A stretch of 64,000 bases of DNA from Nitrospira sp. (GTDB taxonomy: Bacteria; Nitrospirota; Nitrospiria; Nitrospirales; Nitrospiraceae): NCBI GenBank assembly GCA_005116745.1, contig SWDS01000009.1:266899-330898 (forward strand), written 5' to 3'. The position numbers were made by a program, and so were the translations under genes. The number at the start of each line of letters is the position of its first letter. The stretch's first letter is position 1. The notes below the pieces were generated by a model. The model saw only the letters and a program-made list of their open reading frames with translations, was not told where the DNA came from and did no database searches. This document shows, one piece after another, positions 29,800-39,738 of the stretch.

Positions 29800-31772
29800 A
29801 ACCACTATTTCGTGCAGATAATGTCCTGACTGCTGGATGTTTCATCGGAGCCTTGGGGGTGTCGCTCACTGCTCTGACCATATGTACCCAGAGGTCCGCA
29901 GTGGCCGAAGAGATCGGCAGGATACATCAGGGTGATGTCACGCGGGTCAAAATGGCCACGACACGATTGCTGGCACAGGCCGTGACTGCCATCGAGGTGC
30001 GTCCCGAAATGGATGTGGTGACCGTTGTGGTTGCCGGAGATGGCCAACTATTTCCAGAGGCCAACTTTCTGGATGAGTCACGGCTCATCGTCGATATTCC
30101 TGCCGTATCGTCCACCCTGAGGCGATCGGTGGTACGGGCCGACCACTACTTGCTCAAGAAAATCAGAGTGGGCCACCATGCTGATAAGGTCAGGCTAGTG
30201 TTCGATGTGTCCGAACGCCCGGTGTTTTCTCTGACTCGAGAGGATAATAAGGTATTGATCACTCTGAAGCCGAGCGAACGGAAAACGCCGACTGTTGTCG
30301 CTGCGCACAGTGATGGTGGAGAGATGAGCTCATCTCATCCCCAGGCTCGTAGGGCGCTGTTCGAGCCAGGGAGTCGTGTAGTCAAACGGGCGACGAGAAT
30401 GATCGGCCCCGCGCAGGCTCAGTTCAAGGTGCAGCGCGTCCAGATGGCTGCAGAAAGTGCTCCCGCTGAAAAGGACGACCGATCCGATGATATCGTGGCA
30501 GGGCAAACGCGATTTGTCGGTCGGCGGATCTCGCTCGACTTTCAGCAGGCCGACATCACCAACATCCTTCGACTGATTGCCGAGGTCTCGGGCTTCAACA
30601 TGGTTGTTGGGGAAGGGGTCAAGTCGAAAGTGACCATGAAGCTGGTCAGTGTGCCGTGGGACCAGGCCCTGGATATGCTATTGAAGATGAATGGGCTCGG
30701 TATGATTCGTCAAGGGAGTATTGTGTGGATCGATTCGCTGGCAAATATTGCCAAGCAGCAGGATGAGGAAGCCCGGGCTAAAGACTCGAAGACGAAGGCT
30801 GAAGAACTCGTCGACCGCGTTTTTTATATCAGGCACATCGTGGCTCAGGAGCTCATGATGACACTGCGGCCGACCTTGGGCCCACGGGGCGTCATGCAAT
30901 TTAATGCAGGGAGTAATGCGTTGGTTGTGCGAGATACCGAATCCAAATTGGCTGTCATGAAGCAGCTGGTTGAGGGACTTGATCTCGAGGTTCCTCAGGT
31001 TCAGATTGAGGCGCGCATCGTCCAAGCCGATACCGTGTATGCGAGAGGCCTGGGGATTCAATGGGGCTTCCAGGCGGGCAATCGCACACCCACGGATTTC
31101 TTTGCCCTCTCGAATATTACTGGCCCATTTGGGCAGATAGCCGGGACGGGGGGGAGTACGATCGATCGAAGCTTTCTGGTGAATTTGCCGGCTCAGGTCG
31201 GTGGCTTGCCGGCTGTCCCGTCGATCGGCTGGACATTTGGAAAACTCGGCGGCGACTTCGCTTTGGATATGCGGCTCTCAGCCGGAGAGTTGCTCGGGTT
31301 AAGTAAGGTGATCGCAGCGCCGAAGATCACCACATTGGATAAGCGCGAAGCGAAGATCTCTCAGGGCGAATCGATTCCCTTTCAGACAACATCTTTACAG
31401 GGAACGCAAACGACATTTGTCGATGCAAACTTGGAGTTGAATGTCACACCTCAGATCACCTCTCGTGATCCAAAGGAGGATGGAAAGAGAATTATGCTGC
31501 GTGTGCGAGCAACACGAAATGCTGTCGGGGCACGAAGCAATCCGGCCGGTCCGAGTATCGATCGACGGGAGGCAAACACCCAGGTGGTCGTTCGAGATGG
31601 CGAAACCATGGTGATTGGTGGAGTCTTTGTCGATAGCCAAAACAACAATGTTCAAGGCGTTCCCTATCTATCTCGTATGCCGGTTCTTGGGTGGTTGTTC
31701 AAGAACAAGTCCGAATCAGTCTCGAAACAAGAATTACTCATTTTCCTTACACCAAGCATTATCAAGACTTAA
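29796..31772 (+). CDS. pilQ: Type IV pilus secretin PilQ
   Basis: Outer-membrane gate for the pilus; 658 residues. After a signal sequence there is one AMIN domain (VVVAGDGQLFPEANFLDESRLIVDIP), then the STN/N0 region (ISLDFQQADITNILRLIAEV), an N1 domain (VDRVFYIRHIVAQELMMTL) and the secretin barrel with VIAAPKITTLDKREAKISQG and VPYLSRMPVLGWLFKNKS, ending KQELLIFLTPSIIKT. A terminator follows directly. Pilin, PilB/C/T genes are not in the window. Confidence 0.94.
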   Translation: MKPLFRADNVLTAGCFIGALGVSLTALTICTQRSAVAEEIGRIHQGDVTRVKMATTRLLAQAVTAIEVRPEMDVVTVVVAGDGQLFPEANFLDESRLIVDIPAVSSTLRRSVVRADHYLLKKIRVGHHADKVRLVFDVSERPVFSLTREDNKVLITLKPSERKTPTVVAAHSDGGEMSSSHPQARRALFEPGSRVVKRATRMIGPAQAQFKVQRVQMAAESAPAEKDDRSDDIVAGQTRFVGRRISLDFQQADITNILRLIAEVSGFNMVVGEGVKSKVTMKLVSVPWDQALDMLLKMNGLGMIRQGSIVWIDSLANIAKQQDEEARAKDSKTKAEELVDRVFYIRHIVAQELMMTLRPTLGPRGVMQFNAGSNALVVRDTESKLAVMKQLVEGLDLEVPQVQIEARIVQADTVYARGLGIQWGFQAGNRTPTDFFALSNITGPFGQIAGTGGSTIDRSFLVNLPAQVGGLPAVPSIGWTFGKLGGDFALDMRLSAGELLGLSKVIAAPKITTLDKREAKISQGESIPFQTTSLQGTQTTFVDANLELNVTPQITSRDPKEDGKRIMLRVRATRNAVGARSNPAGPSIDRREANTQVVVRDGETMVIGGVFVDSQNNNVQGVPYLSRMPVLGWLFKNKSESVSKQELLIFLTPSIIKT

Positions 31773-31797
31773 GGACTGTTTTATTTCCATGCTCACC

Positions 31798-31840
31798 AAG
31801 AGCCTGATGATGCTGAAAGGTATCATCAGGCTCTTCTGTT
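31798..31840 (+). terminator. Intrinsic terminator after pilQ
   Basis: A 14-bp perfect stem (AAGAGCCTGATGAT with ATCATCAGGCTCTT), 10-base loop, and a short T-rich tail, 25 bp beyond the pilQ stop. It closes the pil operon. Confidence 0.85.
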
Positions 31841-32018
31841 TATCCCGAAGAGATTGCGGTAATCCCACCCACAGTGTGAGCACTCAGCGCGGAACGTAAC
31901 CGTCTTTTTAGTCATGCCGAGGCTGTGATACGATGGCCTTCCGGTGGATGGTTCACGTACGATCGCAATACAAATCTGACATGCCGTTCTACTCCGCCAG
32001 ATTCTTCAGGACGACGAA

Positions 32019-33128
32019 ATGACTGCAATCTTCACGGTTCCCGTTTCCCTATCTGAAAGAAGTTACGAGATTGTGATTCAGGCCGGACTGTTGGCGAGGC
32101 TTGGTAAGAGATTGAAGGAGCACGGTGTAGGAGGGAAAGTTGCCATTGTGACGGATCGGCACGTCGCTCGGCACTACCTCAAGAGTAGTCTGGAGGCGAT
32201 CAAGCGGTACGGGATTGAACCCATTCCGATCATTCTGACTCCCGGAGAGCGGTCAAAAACGCTGAAGACGGTGGAGCAGATCCTCGACGTGTTGGCGCGT
32301 CATCGGTTTGAGCGGTCGTCGATGGTCGTGGCACTCGGCGGAGGTGTCGTGGGTGATATGGCCGGGTTTGCCGCTTCGATCTACCAACGTGGTATTCCCT
32401 ATATTCAGGTACCGACGACGCTTGTGGCACAGGTCGATTCCAGTGTCGGAGGAAAGACGGGTGTCGACCATCGGCTCGGGAAGAACCTGATCGGATCGTT
32501 TTATCAACCGCGCGCCGTCTGGATCGATCCATTGACGCTGCATACGTTGCCCGCTCGGGAAGTCGTCGCCGGACTGGCCGAGGTCATTAAATACGGAATC
32601 ATTGCGGACGAGTCCTTCTTCGCCTATCTACAGCGGTACATGCCTGCGTTACGGAGGCAAGCGCCCGGTATCGTCGCGACCGTGGTGAGGCGATCCTGTG
32701 AGATCAAGGCCGAGGTGGTGGCCGCAGATGAGCGAGAATCAGATCGCAGGAGAATCCTCAACTATGGGCATACCCTCGGACATGCGCTTGAATCGTTGGG
32801 GGGGTATCAGTCGCTTGTCCATGGAGAAGCGGTGGGGATTGGATTGGTACAGGAAGCCGAACTCGCCTGTTTTCAGGAGATCTGTTCTCGTGCAGTGGTG
32901 GACTCGATTCGTCGCCTTGTAACGGAGGCAGGGTTGAGTGACCGTATGCCGCCGTGGACCTCGACGAGCATATGGAAGGCCATGCTGCATGATAAGAAGG
33001 TGTCAGGAGGGCGGGTCATCGGGGTGTGGCCCGAACGTATTGGGCAGGTGCGGATCGGGCCGATTGACAAACAGATGTTTAAGCAGTGGCATGCTGTTTC
33101 ACGAGCTTCTCCGCGGAGTCATGCCTAA
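32019..33128 (+). CDS. aroB: 3-dehydroquinate synthase
   Basis: Second step of the shikimate pathway, converting DAHP to 3-dehydroquinate with NAD and a divalent metal. 369 residues. Signatures: LGGGVVGDMAGFAAS (NAD site), VPTTLVAQVDSSVGGKTGVD, KNLIGSFYQPRAVW, and metal ligands in GLAEVIKYG, LNYGHTLGHALE and HGEAVGIG. aroB after pilQ is a common arrangement, although here a terminator separates them and aroK is absent. Confidence 0.94.
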   Translation: MTAIFTVPVSLSERSYEIVIQAGLLARLGKRLKEHGVGGKVAIVTDRHVARHYLKSSLEAIKRYGIEPIPIILTPGERSKTLKTVEQILDVLARHRFERSSMVVALGGGVVGDMAGFAASIYQRGIPYIQVPTTLVAQVDSSVGGKTGVDHRLGKNLIGSFYQPRAVWIDPLTLHTLPAREVVAGLAEVIKYGIIADESFFAYLQRYMPALRRQAPGIVATVVRRSCEIKAEVVAADERESDRRRILNYGHTLGHALESLGGYQSLVHGEAVGIGLVQEAELACFQEICSRAVVDSIRRLVTEAGLSDRMPPWTSTSIWKAMLHDKKVSGGRVIGVWPERIGQVRIGPIDKQMFKQWHAVSRASPRSHA

Positions 33129-33226
33129 GCACGGATTACTTGCCAACCGAGCGGAGTCGAGATGAATCTTTCTCCTGTGTCGCGCGCGATCGGACAGCGG
33201 GGATAGGCTAGTTTCACCGGAGTTCT

Positions 33227-35014
33227 ATGCGGACGTTGCGTATCGCGATGGCACAGATGAACCCGACCGTCGGGGATCTGACCGGGAACCTCCACCGTAT
33301 TACGACCTGGATCCGAGACGCGAAGAAGGTCAACGCCGATCTCGTCGTATTCCCTGAACTGGCCATTACTGGCTCTCCTCCCGAAGACCTCCTGCTCAAG
33401 GCGCAGTTTGTCGAAGAGAACGTACGGGTTCTGAACGAGATCGCCCAGGCTTGTCGCGGGGTCGTTGCGGTGGTCGGGTACGTGAGACAAGGAGACCAAC
33501 GCGATCCACATTCCTTCCGGCCGTCGATGCGCTCAGCCGGTCGGCCTGCGCTCTACAATGCGGCCGCAGTGATTGCCGATGGCAAGATAGTCGGGAGTTG
33601 CAGTAAATGGCAGTTGTCCAACTATGGAGTATGCGATGAAAGCCGGTATTTTCTCCCTGGAGGGAGACTCCCGATGCTTCTCGTCAACGGAACGACCATC
33701 GGGGTGACCATCTGCGAAGATATGTGGTCGCGGGAAGGGCCCATCTCTGTCTACACAGCGGTCGGCGCCGAGGTGATCGTCACGATTGATGCCTCTCCCT
33801 TTCATATCGGTAACAGTGGTTCGAGGGAGCAGATGCTGGCGACGAGCGCGCGGGACAACGGAGTCATTGTCGCCTATACGAATATGGTCGGTGGCCAAGA
33901 TGAGCTGGTTTTCGACGGAAACAGTGTGATCCTGGATCAATCCGGCACGGTGGTCGCCCGTGGCCATGTGTTTCGGGAAGAGCTGCTGGTGGCTGATGTG
34001 AACGTGGAAGCCGTGTCACGCGGGCGTATGACGTATGGACAAAAAACGGCATGGACTCGAAAAGCTGTTTTGGCCGTCGATCGTCTCGTGATGAAGGGCG
34101 CGGCGATCCAAAAGAAGAAGCGGACTCGAATCGCGCCAGCGATAGCAGCGCCATTAGAGGAGATCGAAGCGGTGTACCAGGCCCTGGTACTGGCCGTGAA
34201 AGACTATGTCCGCAAGAATGGATTTACCCGAGTGGTGATTGGAGTGAGCGGCGGTGTAGATTCGGCAGTGACCGCGGCCATTGCGGTGAATGCGCTTGGC
34301 GCCGAACACGTGCTCGGCGTCTTCATGCCGTCTCCGTACACCTCACGGGAAAGCGAAGAGGATGTCGTGGAACTGGCGCGGTGTCTCCGCATCGACGTAC
34401 AGACCATCCCGATTGCGCTGACATGTGAGGCCTATCGACAAGCATTGGCACCCGCATTTGCCGACCGCCCTGCAGATACGACCGAAGAAAACCTCCAGGC
34501 TCGCATTCGCGGCAATCTGCTCATGGCGGTATCCAATAAGTTCGGACATTTGGTATTAACCACGGGGAACAAGAGCGAGATGAGCGTGGGGTACTCGACG
34601 TTGTACGGCGATATGGCCGGCGGGTTCGCTGTCATTAAGGATGTGCCAAAGACGATGGTCTATGGCCTGGCGAGGCTCTGCAATGCACGTGGTCCGTCGC
34701 CGGTGATTCCTGCGCGCATCCTGGACCGACCGCCGACCGCCGAGTTGAGGCCGAATCAAAAGGATGAAGATTCCCTTCCCCCGTACACGGTGCTCGATCC
34801 CATTCTGCGGGCGTATGTCGAAGAGGACCGCTCGTTCGCCGACATCGTCGAGGCAGGGTTCGATCGCGCAACGGTCTCGCGCGTGGTTAGGATGGTGGAT
34901 GCTAGCGAGTTCAAGCGGCGTCAGGCACCTCTAGGTGTCAAGATCACGCACCGCGCCTTGGGCAAGGACCGACGGATGCCGATTACGAACGGCTATCGGA
35001 TCACGCCGGATTAG
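33227..35014 (+). CDS. nadE: Glutamine-dependent NAD+ synthetase
   Basis: Makes NAD from deamido-NAD, ATP and glutamine in the cytoplasm; 595 residues in two domains. The nitrilase-type glutaminase domain (1-~270) has the triad Glu in VFPELAITG, Lys in SCSKWQLSNY and Cys in GVTICEDMW. The synthetase domain (~310-595) has the PP-loop VIGVSGGVDSAVTAAI and TTGNKSEMSVGYSTLYGDMA. No partner genes nearby; an IS1202-like element follows 180 bp downstream. Confidence 0.95.
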   Translation: MRTLRIAMAQMNPTVGDLTGNLHRITTWIRDAKKVNADLVVFPELAITGSPPEDLLLKAQFVEENVRVLNEIAQACRGVVAVVGYVRQGDQRDPHSFRPSMRSAGRPALYNAAAVIADGKIVGSCSKWQLSNYGVCDESRYFLPGGRLPMLLVNGTTIGVTICEDMWSREGPISVYTAVGAEVIVTIDASPFHIGNSGSREQMLATSARDNGVIVAYTNMVGGQDELVFDGNSVILDQSGTVVARGHVFREELLVADVNVEAVSRGRMTYGQKTAWTRKAVLAVDRLVMKGAAIQKKKRTRIAPAIAAPLEEIEAVYQALVLAVKDYVRKNGFTRVVIGVSGGVDSAVTAAIAVNALGAEHVLGVFMPSPYTSRESEEDVVELARCLRIDVQTIPIALTCEAYRQALAPAFADRPADTTEENLQARIRGNLLMAVSNKFGHLVLTTGNKSEMSVGYSTLYGDMAGGFAVIKDVPKTMVYGLARLCNARGPSPVIPARILDRPPTAELRPNQKDEDSLPPYTVLDPILRAYVEEDRSFADIVEAGFDRATVSRVVRMVDASEFKRRQAPLGVKITHRALGKDRRMPITNGYRITPD

Positions 35015-35175
35015 ACCCAACTGGTTTTTTCCCTAATCATTAGATGTCACGCAAGCCCGTATCCAATGATTCTGGATAGGCGCGAAGCGCCTGGATGCTT
35101 TCCCCTGGCGTGTTCTGCTGTCCCCATCTGATGCGCAGAGTGCAGGCCCACAAGAGTTCGAGCCATTTCCTGGAA
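35015..35175. other. Non-coding stretch between nadE and the IS
   Basis: No gene or clear terminator seen. It contains a small hairpin (AGGCGC-GAA-GCGCCT near 35078). Before the IS inserted, this was the intergenic region between nadE and glnB. Confidence 0.5.
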
Positions 35176-35193
35176 ATTGGACGATTTCCACGT
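35176..35193. repeat. Target site duplication, left copy
   Basis: 18-bp direct repeat identical to 36605-36622, flanking the IS1202-like element. The original target was part of a short palindrome (GGAAAT-TGGACG-ATTTCC at 35172-35189). Confidence 0.85.
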
Positions 35194-36604
35194 GTAGATA
35201 GCAAGTTAAGTTGTCCGGTTTTTGTAGCACATGATCTGTCCGGTATTCGTTCTCCCAGAATTTCAGGGGGACACCGAAATTCTTTCGCGCGCAGTTGCCC
35301 GAGGAGCGACGATCGGGCGGTTGCGTGACCGCAGGGTCGAGTCCTTCTGGTGTCTGCCCCCAGCCGTGGAATCACTCAGTTGGCCCTCCGCATTGTAGTG
35401 CGCCAAGCACCGCGGGCCATGAAACACCGCCAAGCTTCCATCCGGATACGCATGGACCCGGACCGTGGCCTTCACATAATGGAACCGGTGCGCATCCGGT
35501 GGAATCTGCAAACTCCGGCCTTGATACCGCACCGTATTGTCGTTGGCGACCACCCGCTCCTCCTGCACACAGAGTATCTCCGCAAGGTTCGTCCCGATCC
35601 ATGGGACGAAGGCCGTGCCCGGTTCGGCCGCCGCCATCGCAAACCGCTGATTGTAGACAGGGAGAAACGTGGTGAGCAGATACCGGTTCGCCGCTGCCAT
35701 GTCCGTAATCCCGGCGAGCGCCAATTCTTTGGGCAACCGATCTTGGAGCGTGCGGAAGGTGCGCTCCGACCGCCCCCGCGCCTCTGGCGAATAGGCGGGG
35801 ATCAACGTGATGCCTAACTGCTGCAAGGCCCGATGCACCTGCGTCGGCCGGCTCTTATTCACCTTCCCTCCGGCCGCGTCGGTGTACCAGTAGTGCGATC
35901 CACGATCCGTATAGAGAGAGCTAAACAGGCCTGTGGTCTCAATGACGTCCCGCAGCCCTCGGAAGCTGCTCATGGTGCCTTCTTCGTCGACGAAGAAGGC
36001 CGAATACAGCTCGCTGGTTGCATCGTCCATGGTCACAATGAGATCCCACTGACAGCCGGGCACCCACTCATGAGTCGAGCCATCTTGATGCAGCATCATC
36101 CCGGGTAACGGTTTGCGCGGTCGCTTTTTGCGATGCGCGCCGCGACGAGGGGCACGGGGAACACGGCCCGCCGCTTGGAGCCGACTCTTGGTCCAGGTAT
36201 AGGACCGCCTCCCGCCATGCTCCGTCTGCCAACGCTCATAGAAGTGTTTCACCGTCCAGCCGGTATAGCGACTCTCATACAGCGTCACCATCTGCAAGAC
36301 TTCGTCGACCGGGGCCGCGCGGGCCGACGCGCGGCCCAGCCGCCGATCCTGCAAGCCCGCCGTCCCCTCAGCTTCATAGCGATCACCCCAGCGGCGAAAC
36401 GTCCGCTCCGTGACGCCCAGCATCTCCGCGGCCTCCGCCATCGTCAGTTCCCGCCGTTGTCGCCGCTCGTACAGCTCCTCAAATCGCATCTGTCGTACCT
36501 CCTGTAGGACGGTTGCCCGCGTCATCGTGGCCCTCCTTCGGAGGACCACCCTAAACCGGACACTTCTCGTGCTACAAAAACCGGACAGATGATGTGCTAG
36601 CTAC
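35194..36604 (-). mobile_element. IS1202-like insertion sequence (1411 bp) with 18-bp target duplication
   Basis: Element with one transposase gene on the - strand. The same 18 bases (ATTGGACGATTTCCACGT) flank it at 35176-35193 and 36605-36622, which I take as the target duplication. The ends are imperfect inverted repeats starting GTAGATAGCA (left) and GTAGCTAGCA (right, complement), with a second, stronger inverted pair TGTCCGGTTTTTGTAGCAC at 35212 and 36587 (complement) and a further TGTCCGGT repeat inside each. If the strong repeats are the true tips, the flanks would not match as a direct repeat. The intact duplication suggests a fairly recent insertion. Confidence 0.85.
35263..36525 (-). 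CDS. Transposase, IS1202-like (ISNCY/IS1202 group)
   Basis: 420 residues from the ATG at 36525, chosen because AGGAGG lies 6 bases upstream; the frame is open 8 codons further. An N-terminal helix-turn-helix (MAEAAEMLGVTERTFRRWGDRY) is followed by an rve/DDE integrase core: Asp in MLHQDGSTHEW, Asp in SLYTDRGSHYW and Glu in SPEARGRSERTFRTLQ. The C-terminal part has the beta-rich tail seen in this group (VRYQGRSLQIP). No frameshift or stop is seen, so it could be active. Confidence 0.85.
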   Translation of the reverse strand: MTRATVLQEVRQMRFEELYERRQRRELTMAEAAEMLGVTERTFRRWGDRYEAEGTAGLQDRRLGRASARAAPVDEVLQMVTLYESRYTGWTVKHFYERWQTEHGGRRSYTWTKSRLQAAGRVPRAPRRGAHRKKRPRKPLPGMMLHQDGSTHEWVPGCQWDLIVTMDDATSELYSAFFVDEEGTMSSFRGLRDVIETTGLFSSLYTDRGSHYWYTDAAGGKVNKSRPTQVHRALQQLGITLIPAYSPEARGRSERTFRTLQDRLPKELALAGITDMAAANRYLLTTFLPVYNQRFAMAAAEPGTAFVPWIGTNLAEILCVQEERVVANDNTVRYQGRSLQIPPDAHRFHYVKATVRVHAYPDGSLAVFHGPRCLAHYNAEGQLSDSTAGGRHQKDSTLRSRNRPIVAPRATARERISVSP

Positions 36605-36622
36605 ATTGGACGATTTCCACGT
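36605..36622. repeat. Target site duplication, right copy
   Basis: Identical 18-bp partner of 35176-35193, 122 bp upstream of glnB. Confidence 0.85.
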
Positions 36623-36649
36623 TGAGTGATAGGAAAGGATGGGCTATGA

Positions 36650-36664
36650 TGGCTCCCCGGTTGG
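36650..36664 (+). promoter_or_regulatory. Candidate sigma-54 promoter upstream of glnB
   Basis: TGGC at 36650-36653 and TTGG at 36661-36664 give the TGGCN7TTGS spacing of a -24/-12 promoter, with GG and the -12 element 12 bases apart; the -12 has G instead of the preferred C. It lies ~80 bp before the glnB start and 27 bp after the IS target duplication. An alternative overlapping match (TGGCTGGGCTCCGC) has wrong spacing. Confidence 0.35.
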
Positions 36665-36717
36665 CTGGGCTCCGCTTCTCAACGGAGCCTCATCGGAGAG
36701 CCGTCAGAGGTTGCTGA

Positions 36718-37083
<366 letters not shown>

Positions 37084-37140
37084 CGGTAAGGTCCAAGCGG
37101 TAGAACATCATCGCGGAGGATCTCTCAAAGGAGGAACAGT

Positions 37141-38550
37141 ATGAATGTGCGCGAGGTGTTGGAGTTTGCGAAAAAAAACAAGGTCCGGATGGTGGATCTG
37201 AAATTCGTGGATTTGCCCGGCGTGTGGCAGCATATGACCATTCCCATAAGCGAGCTGACGGAAGACCTGTTCAAAGACGGGTCCGGTCTCGATGGATCGT
37301 CGATCCGCGGCTGGAAGGCCATTAACAACAGCGACTTGTTACTTGTGCCGGATCCTGCCACGGCGTGCCTGGATCCGTTTACCGCGGTGCCGACGCTCAG
37401 CTTGACCGGCAATGTTGTGGAGCCAATTTCTCGCGAAAACTATGAACGCGATCCCCGATATATTGCCCAAAAGGCGGAGAAGTATCTGCAGAGTACGAAG
37501 ATCGGCGACAATTCATTCTGGGGGCCAGAAGCCGAATTTTTCATTTTTGACCATGCCCGATACGATCAAACCAGTCACAGCGGCTTCTATTATCTCGATT
37601 CGGAAGAAGGCGCCTGGAACATGGGGCAAGAGGGAGTCAACCTGGGGGGAAAGATCCGCCATAAGCAAGGGTACTTCCCGGTGGCGCCGACTGACACCCA
37701 GCAAGATATCCGGAGTGAAATGGTGTTGGAGATGGAAAAGGTCGGCATTGAGGTGGAAAAGCACCATCACGAGACGGCCACGGCCGGCCAGGCTGAGATT
37801 GATATTCGATTCGACACGCTCGTGCGGACCGCGGATAAAATGATGCTGTACAAGTATATCGTCAAAAACGTGGCGCGTCGCCATGGGAAGACGGTGACCT
37901 TTATGCCCAAGCCGGTGTTCAGCGATGCGGGGTCCGGCATGCATACGCACCAGAGTATCTGGAAGGATGGAAAACCCCTGTTTGCCGGGAAAGACTATGC
38001 CGGGATTTCGCAGCTTTGTTTGTATTATATCGGCGGCATCCTGAAGCATGCGCCGGCACTGGCGGCGTTTACGAATCCGACGACGAATTCGTACAAGCGC
38101 ATCACGCCGGGATTCGAAGCGCCGGTGCTGCTGGCCTATTCCAGCCGGAACCGGTCGGCCGGTGTCCGGATTCCCATGTATTCCCCTAGCCCAAAAGCCA
38201 AGCGGATTGAAGTGAGATTTCCCGATCCTTCCTGTAATCCGTATTTGGCCTTTTCTGCAATGCTCATGGCAGGGCTCGATGGTATTCAGAATAAGATCAA
38301 CCCCGGTGAGCCGGCAGAAAAAGACCTCTACGACCTTGACCCCAAGGAGGCGGCGAGCATTCCGACCATGCCCGGGAGTCTCGATGAGGCGATCAACAAC
38401 CTCGAGAAGGATTATCAGTTTCTGCTCAAGGGTGAGGTGTTTACCGAGGATCTGATCGAGGCCTGGATCGGCTATAAGCGGAGCAAGGAGATCGATCCGA
38501 TGCGTCTGCGTCCGCATCCGTACGAATTTTTTCTCTATTACGACGTCTAG
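37141..38550 (+). CDS. glnA: Glutamine synthetase, type I
   Basis: Forms glutamine from glutamate, ammonia and ATP as a dodecamer; 469 residues. Motifs: [21 protein letters not shown], the metal site [29 protein letters not shown], and [21 protein letters not shown]. Tyr397 in [10 protein letters not shown] is in place, the residue adenylylated by GlnE, so this is the adenylylation-controlled beta subtype. AAAGGAGG precedes the ATG. Candidate modifying enzymes lie at 58137-62205. Confidence 0.97.
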   Translation: MNVREVLEFAKKNKVRMVDLKFVDLPGVWQHMTIPISELTEDLFKDGSGLDGSSIRGWKAINNSDLLLVPDPATACLDPFTAVPTLSLTGNVVEPISRENYERDPRYIAQKAEKYLQSTKIGDNSFWGPEAEFFIFDHARYDQTSHSGFYYLDSEEGAWNMGQEGVNLGGKIRHKQGYFPVAPTDTQQDIRSEMVLEMEKVGIEVEKHHHETATAGQAEIDIRFDTLVRTADKMMLYKYIVKNVARRHGKTVTFMPKPVFSDAGSGMHTHQSIWKDGKPLFAGKDYAGISQLCLYYIGGILKHAPALAAFTNPTTNSYKRITPGFEAPVLLAYSSRNRSAGVRIPMYSPSPKAKRIEVRFPDPSCNPYLAFSAMLMAGLDGIQNKINPGEPAEKDLYDLDPKEAASIPTMPGSLDEAINNLEKDYQFLLKGEVFTEDLIEAWIGYKRSKEIDPMRLRPHPYEFFLYYDV

Positions 38551-38801
38551 TGGGGGAGGGCGTGGAATGGGGCCGCAAGAGGCCTGGTGGTTGAGTAGGG
38601 CTTTCGGTAAGCTGCTTTCCAGAAGGTGTGGTTGACAGTGCGTTCTTCGACAGGCTGCCAGCTCTCTGTTTCAATGTAGCCGGGCTTCGACCGGCCGGTA
38701 CCTATCTGACGAGAGAATTCCATCACTTGTAGCACGCACACGCCTGGGTGCTCACAGTCAAATTCCTTGTGGGTTTTGGTGGACAAGAACCGTGTCATCA
38801 T
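38547..38801 (-). pseudogene. Possible remnant of a surface-adhesin E-like protein
   Basis: An 84-codon open frame on the - strand in an otherwise gene-free 426-bp gap after glnA. The stretch KEFDCEHPGVCVLQVMEFS, then GTGRSKPGYIETESWQPV and TVNHTFWKAAY, recalls from memory the C-terminal half of small secreted adhesin E-like proteins (FDC...S.....W..V..GS....WK..C). The expected N-terminal half and signal peptide are not found upstream in any frame, so if related it is a broken gene. It could also be a chance frame. Confidence 0.3.
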
Positions 38802-38976
38802 GTGAAGTCGAAGGTATACCGATTAGCCGCTTGAGTTCTAACTCCAAGCGCGACATTGGTATGGAATGATCTCGGTATGATCAACTGCGGGTGATAGGGG
38901 CCGTATCTTGCTTGCCCTTTTTTGAGCATCTTTTTCGTATAGGGTATTCTCTTGTTCACAACCGAGGAGGGATTCA

Positions 38977-39738
38977 ATGCCGAAACGAGTTCGTACAGGG
39001 TTGACACGGAGTGATATTCTCGATCGGTATGTCGAGCGGTTTAAACAGCAGCTCGTCAAATTTCAACCCTTTCTCTCACGTAAGCGAGGGTCGGCGTCGC
39101 TTGAAGATTTCGACGAAGCGGCGGAAGAATTGATCGGCCAGGTATTCGGCGCAGCCTCGGATGAATCCGAGTCGTATTTCTATGCGAAAACAGGGGAATC
39201 GGCCATCCTGCCAGAAGAAGCCCAAGAAAGCGGAACCCATAATATCGAGCGGGAGAGTCTCCATCAGCGACGACACGTACTGGAAAGCTGCTTGGCCGAT
39301 CTTGAATTGCGTCGTCGATTGCACGCCACGAGGACGGGGAAGGGAATCGAGACTGCATTTGTCAAAGACTATATGTCCCATGATGTGCGGAGCATCCATA
39401 AAGACGCGACGATCAAACAGGGCGGACAATTGTTACAGAAGCACAAGGTCGGTTCGCTAATTGTGGACGACGGGTCCCGCTATATCGGCATCATCACCGA
39501 TTCCGATCTCATCCGCAGAGCGGTGGCCAAAGGGCTCGATCCCAATACGGCGACCGTCGCCAGCTGTATGAGTCGGTCGCTCATCACGATCGAGGAAGAC
39601 GAGTCCTTAGCCGATGCCATGTCGCTGATGAAGAAACAGGGAATTCGCCACTTGCCCGTCACCGCCGACGCGACCATTATCGGGGTTCTTTCCGTGTCCG
39701 ATCTCCTCCGTGCTTTCGAAGATCAGAGATCTACCTAG
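38977..39738 (+). CDS. CBS-domain protein
   Basis: 253 residues. The N-terminal ~125 are charged and of unknown function. They are followed by two tandem CBS domains: CBS1 from VKDYMSHDVRSIHKDATI to GIITDSDLIRRAVAKGL, and CBS2 from VASCMSRSLITIEEDESL to VLSVSDLLRAFE. CBS pairs bind adenosyl ligands such as ATP, AMP or SAM and act as energy sensors. The glnA gene is upstream but separated by 426 bp, so no operon is implied. GAGGAGG precedes the start. Target unknown. Confidence 0.85.
   Translation: MPKRVRTGLTRSDILDRYVERFKQQLVKFQPFLSRKRGSASLEDFDEAAEELIGQVFGAASDESESYFYAKTGESAILPEEAQESGTHNIERESLHQRRHVLESCLADLELRRRLHATRTGKGIETAFVKDYMSHDVRSIHKDATIKQGGQLLQKHKVGSLIVDDGSRYIGIITDSDLIRRAVAKGLDPNTATVASCMSRSLITIEEDESLADAMSLMKKQGIRHLPVTADATIIGVLSVSDLLRAFEDQRST

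Noticed and set aside
36661..36676. Alternative sigma-54 site TGGCTGGGCTCCGC
   Set aside because: GG to GC spacing is one base short; the match at 36650 fits better.
37513..38517. 334-codon - strand frame opposite glnA
   Set aside because: Antisense shadow of glnA, rich in Arg/His with no recognisable fold.
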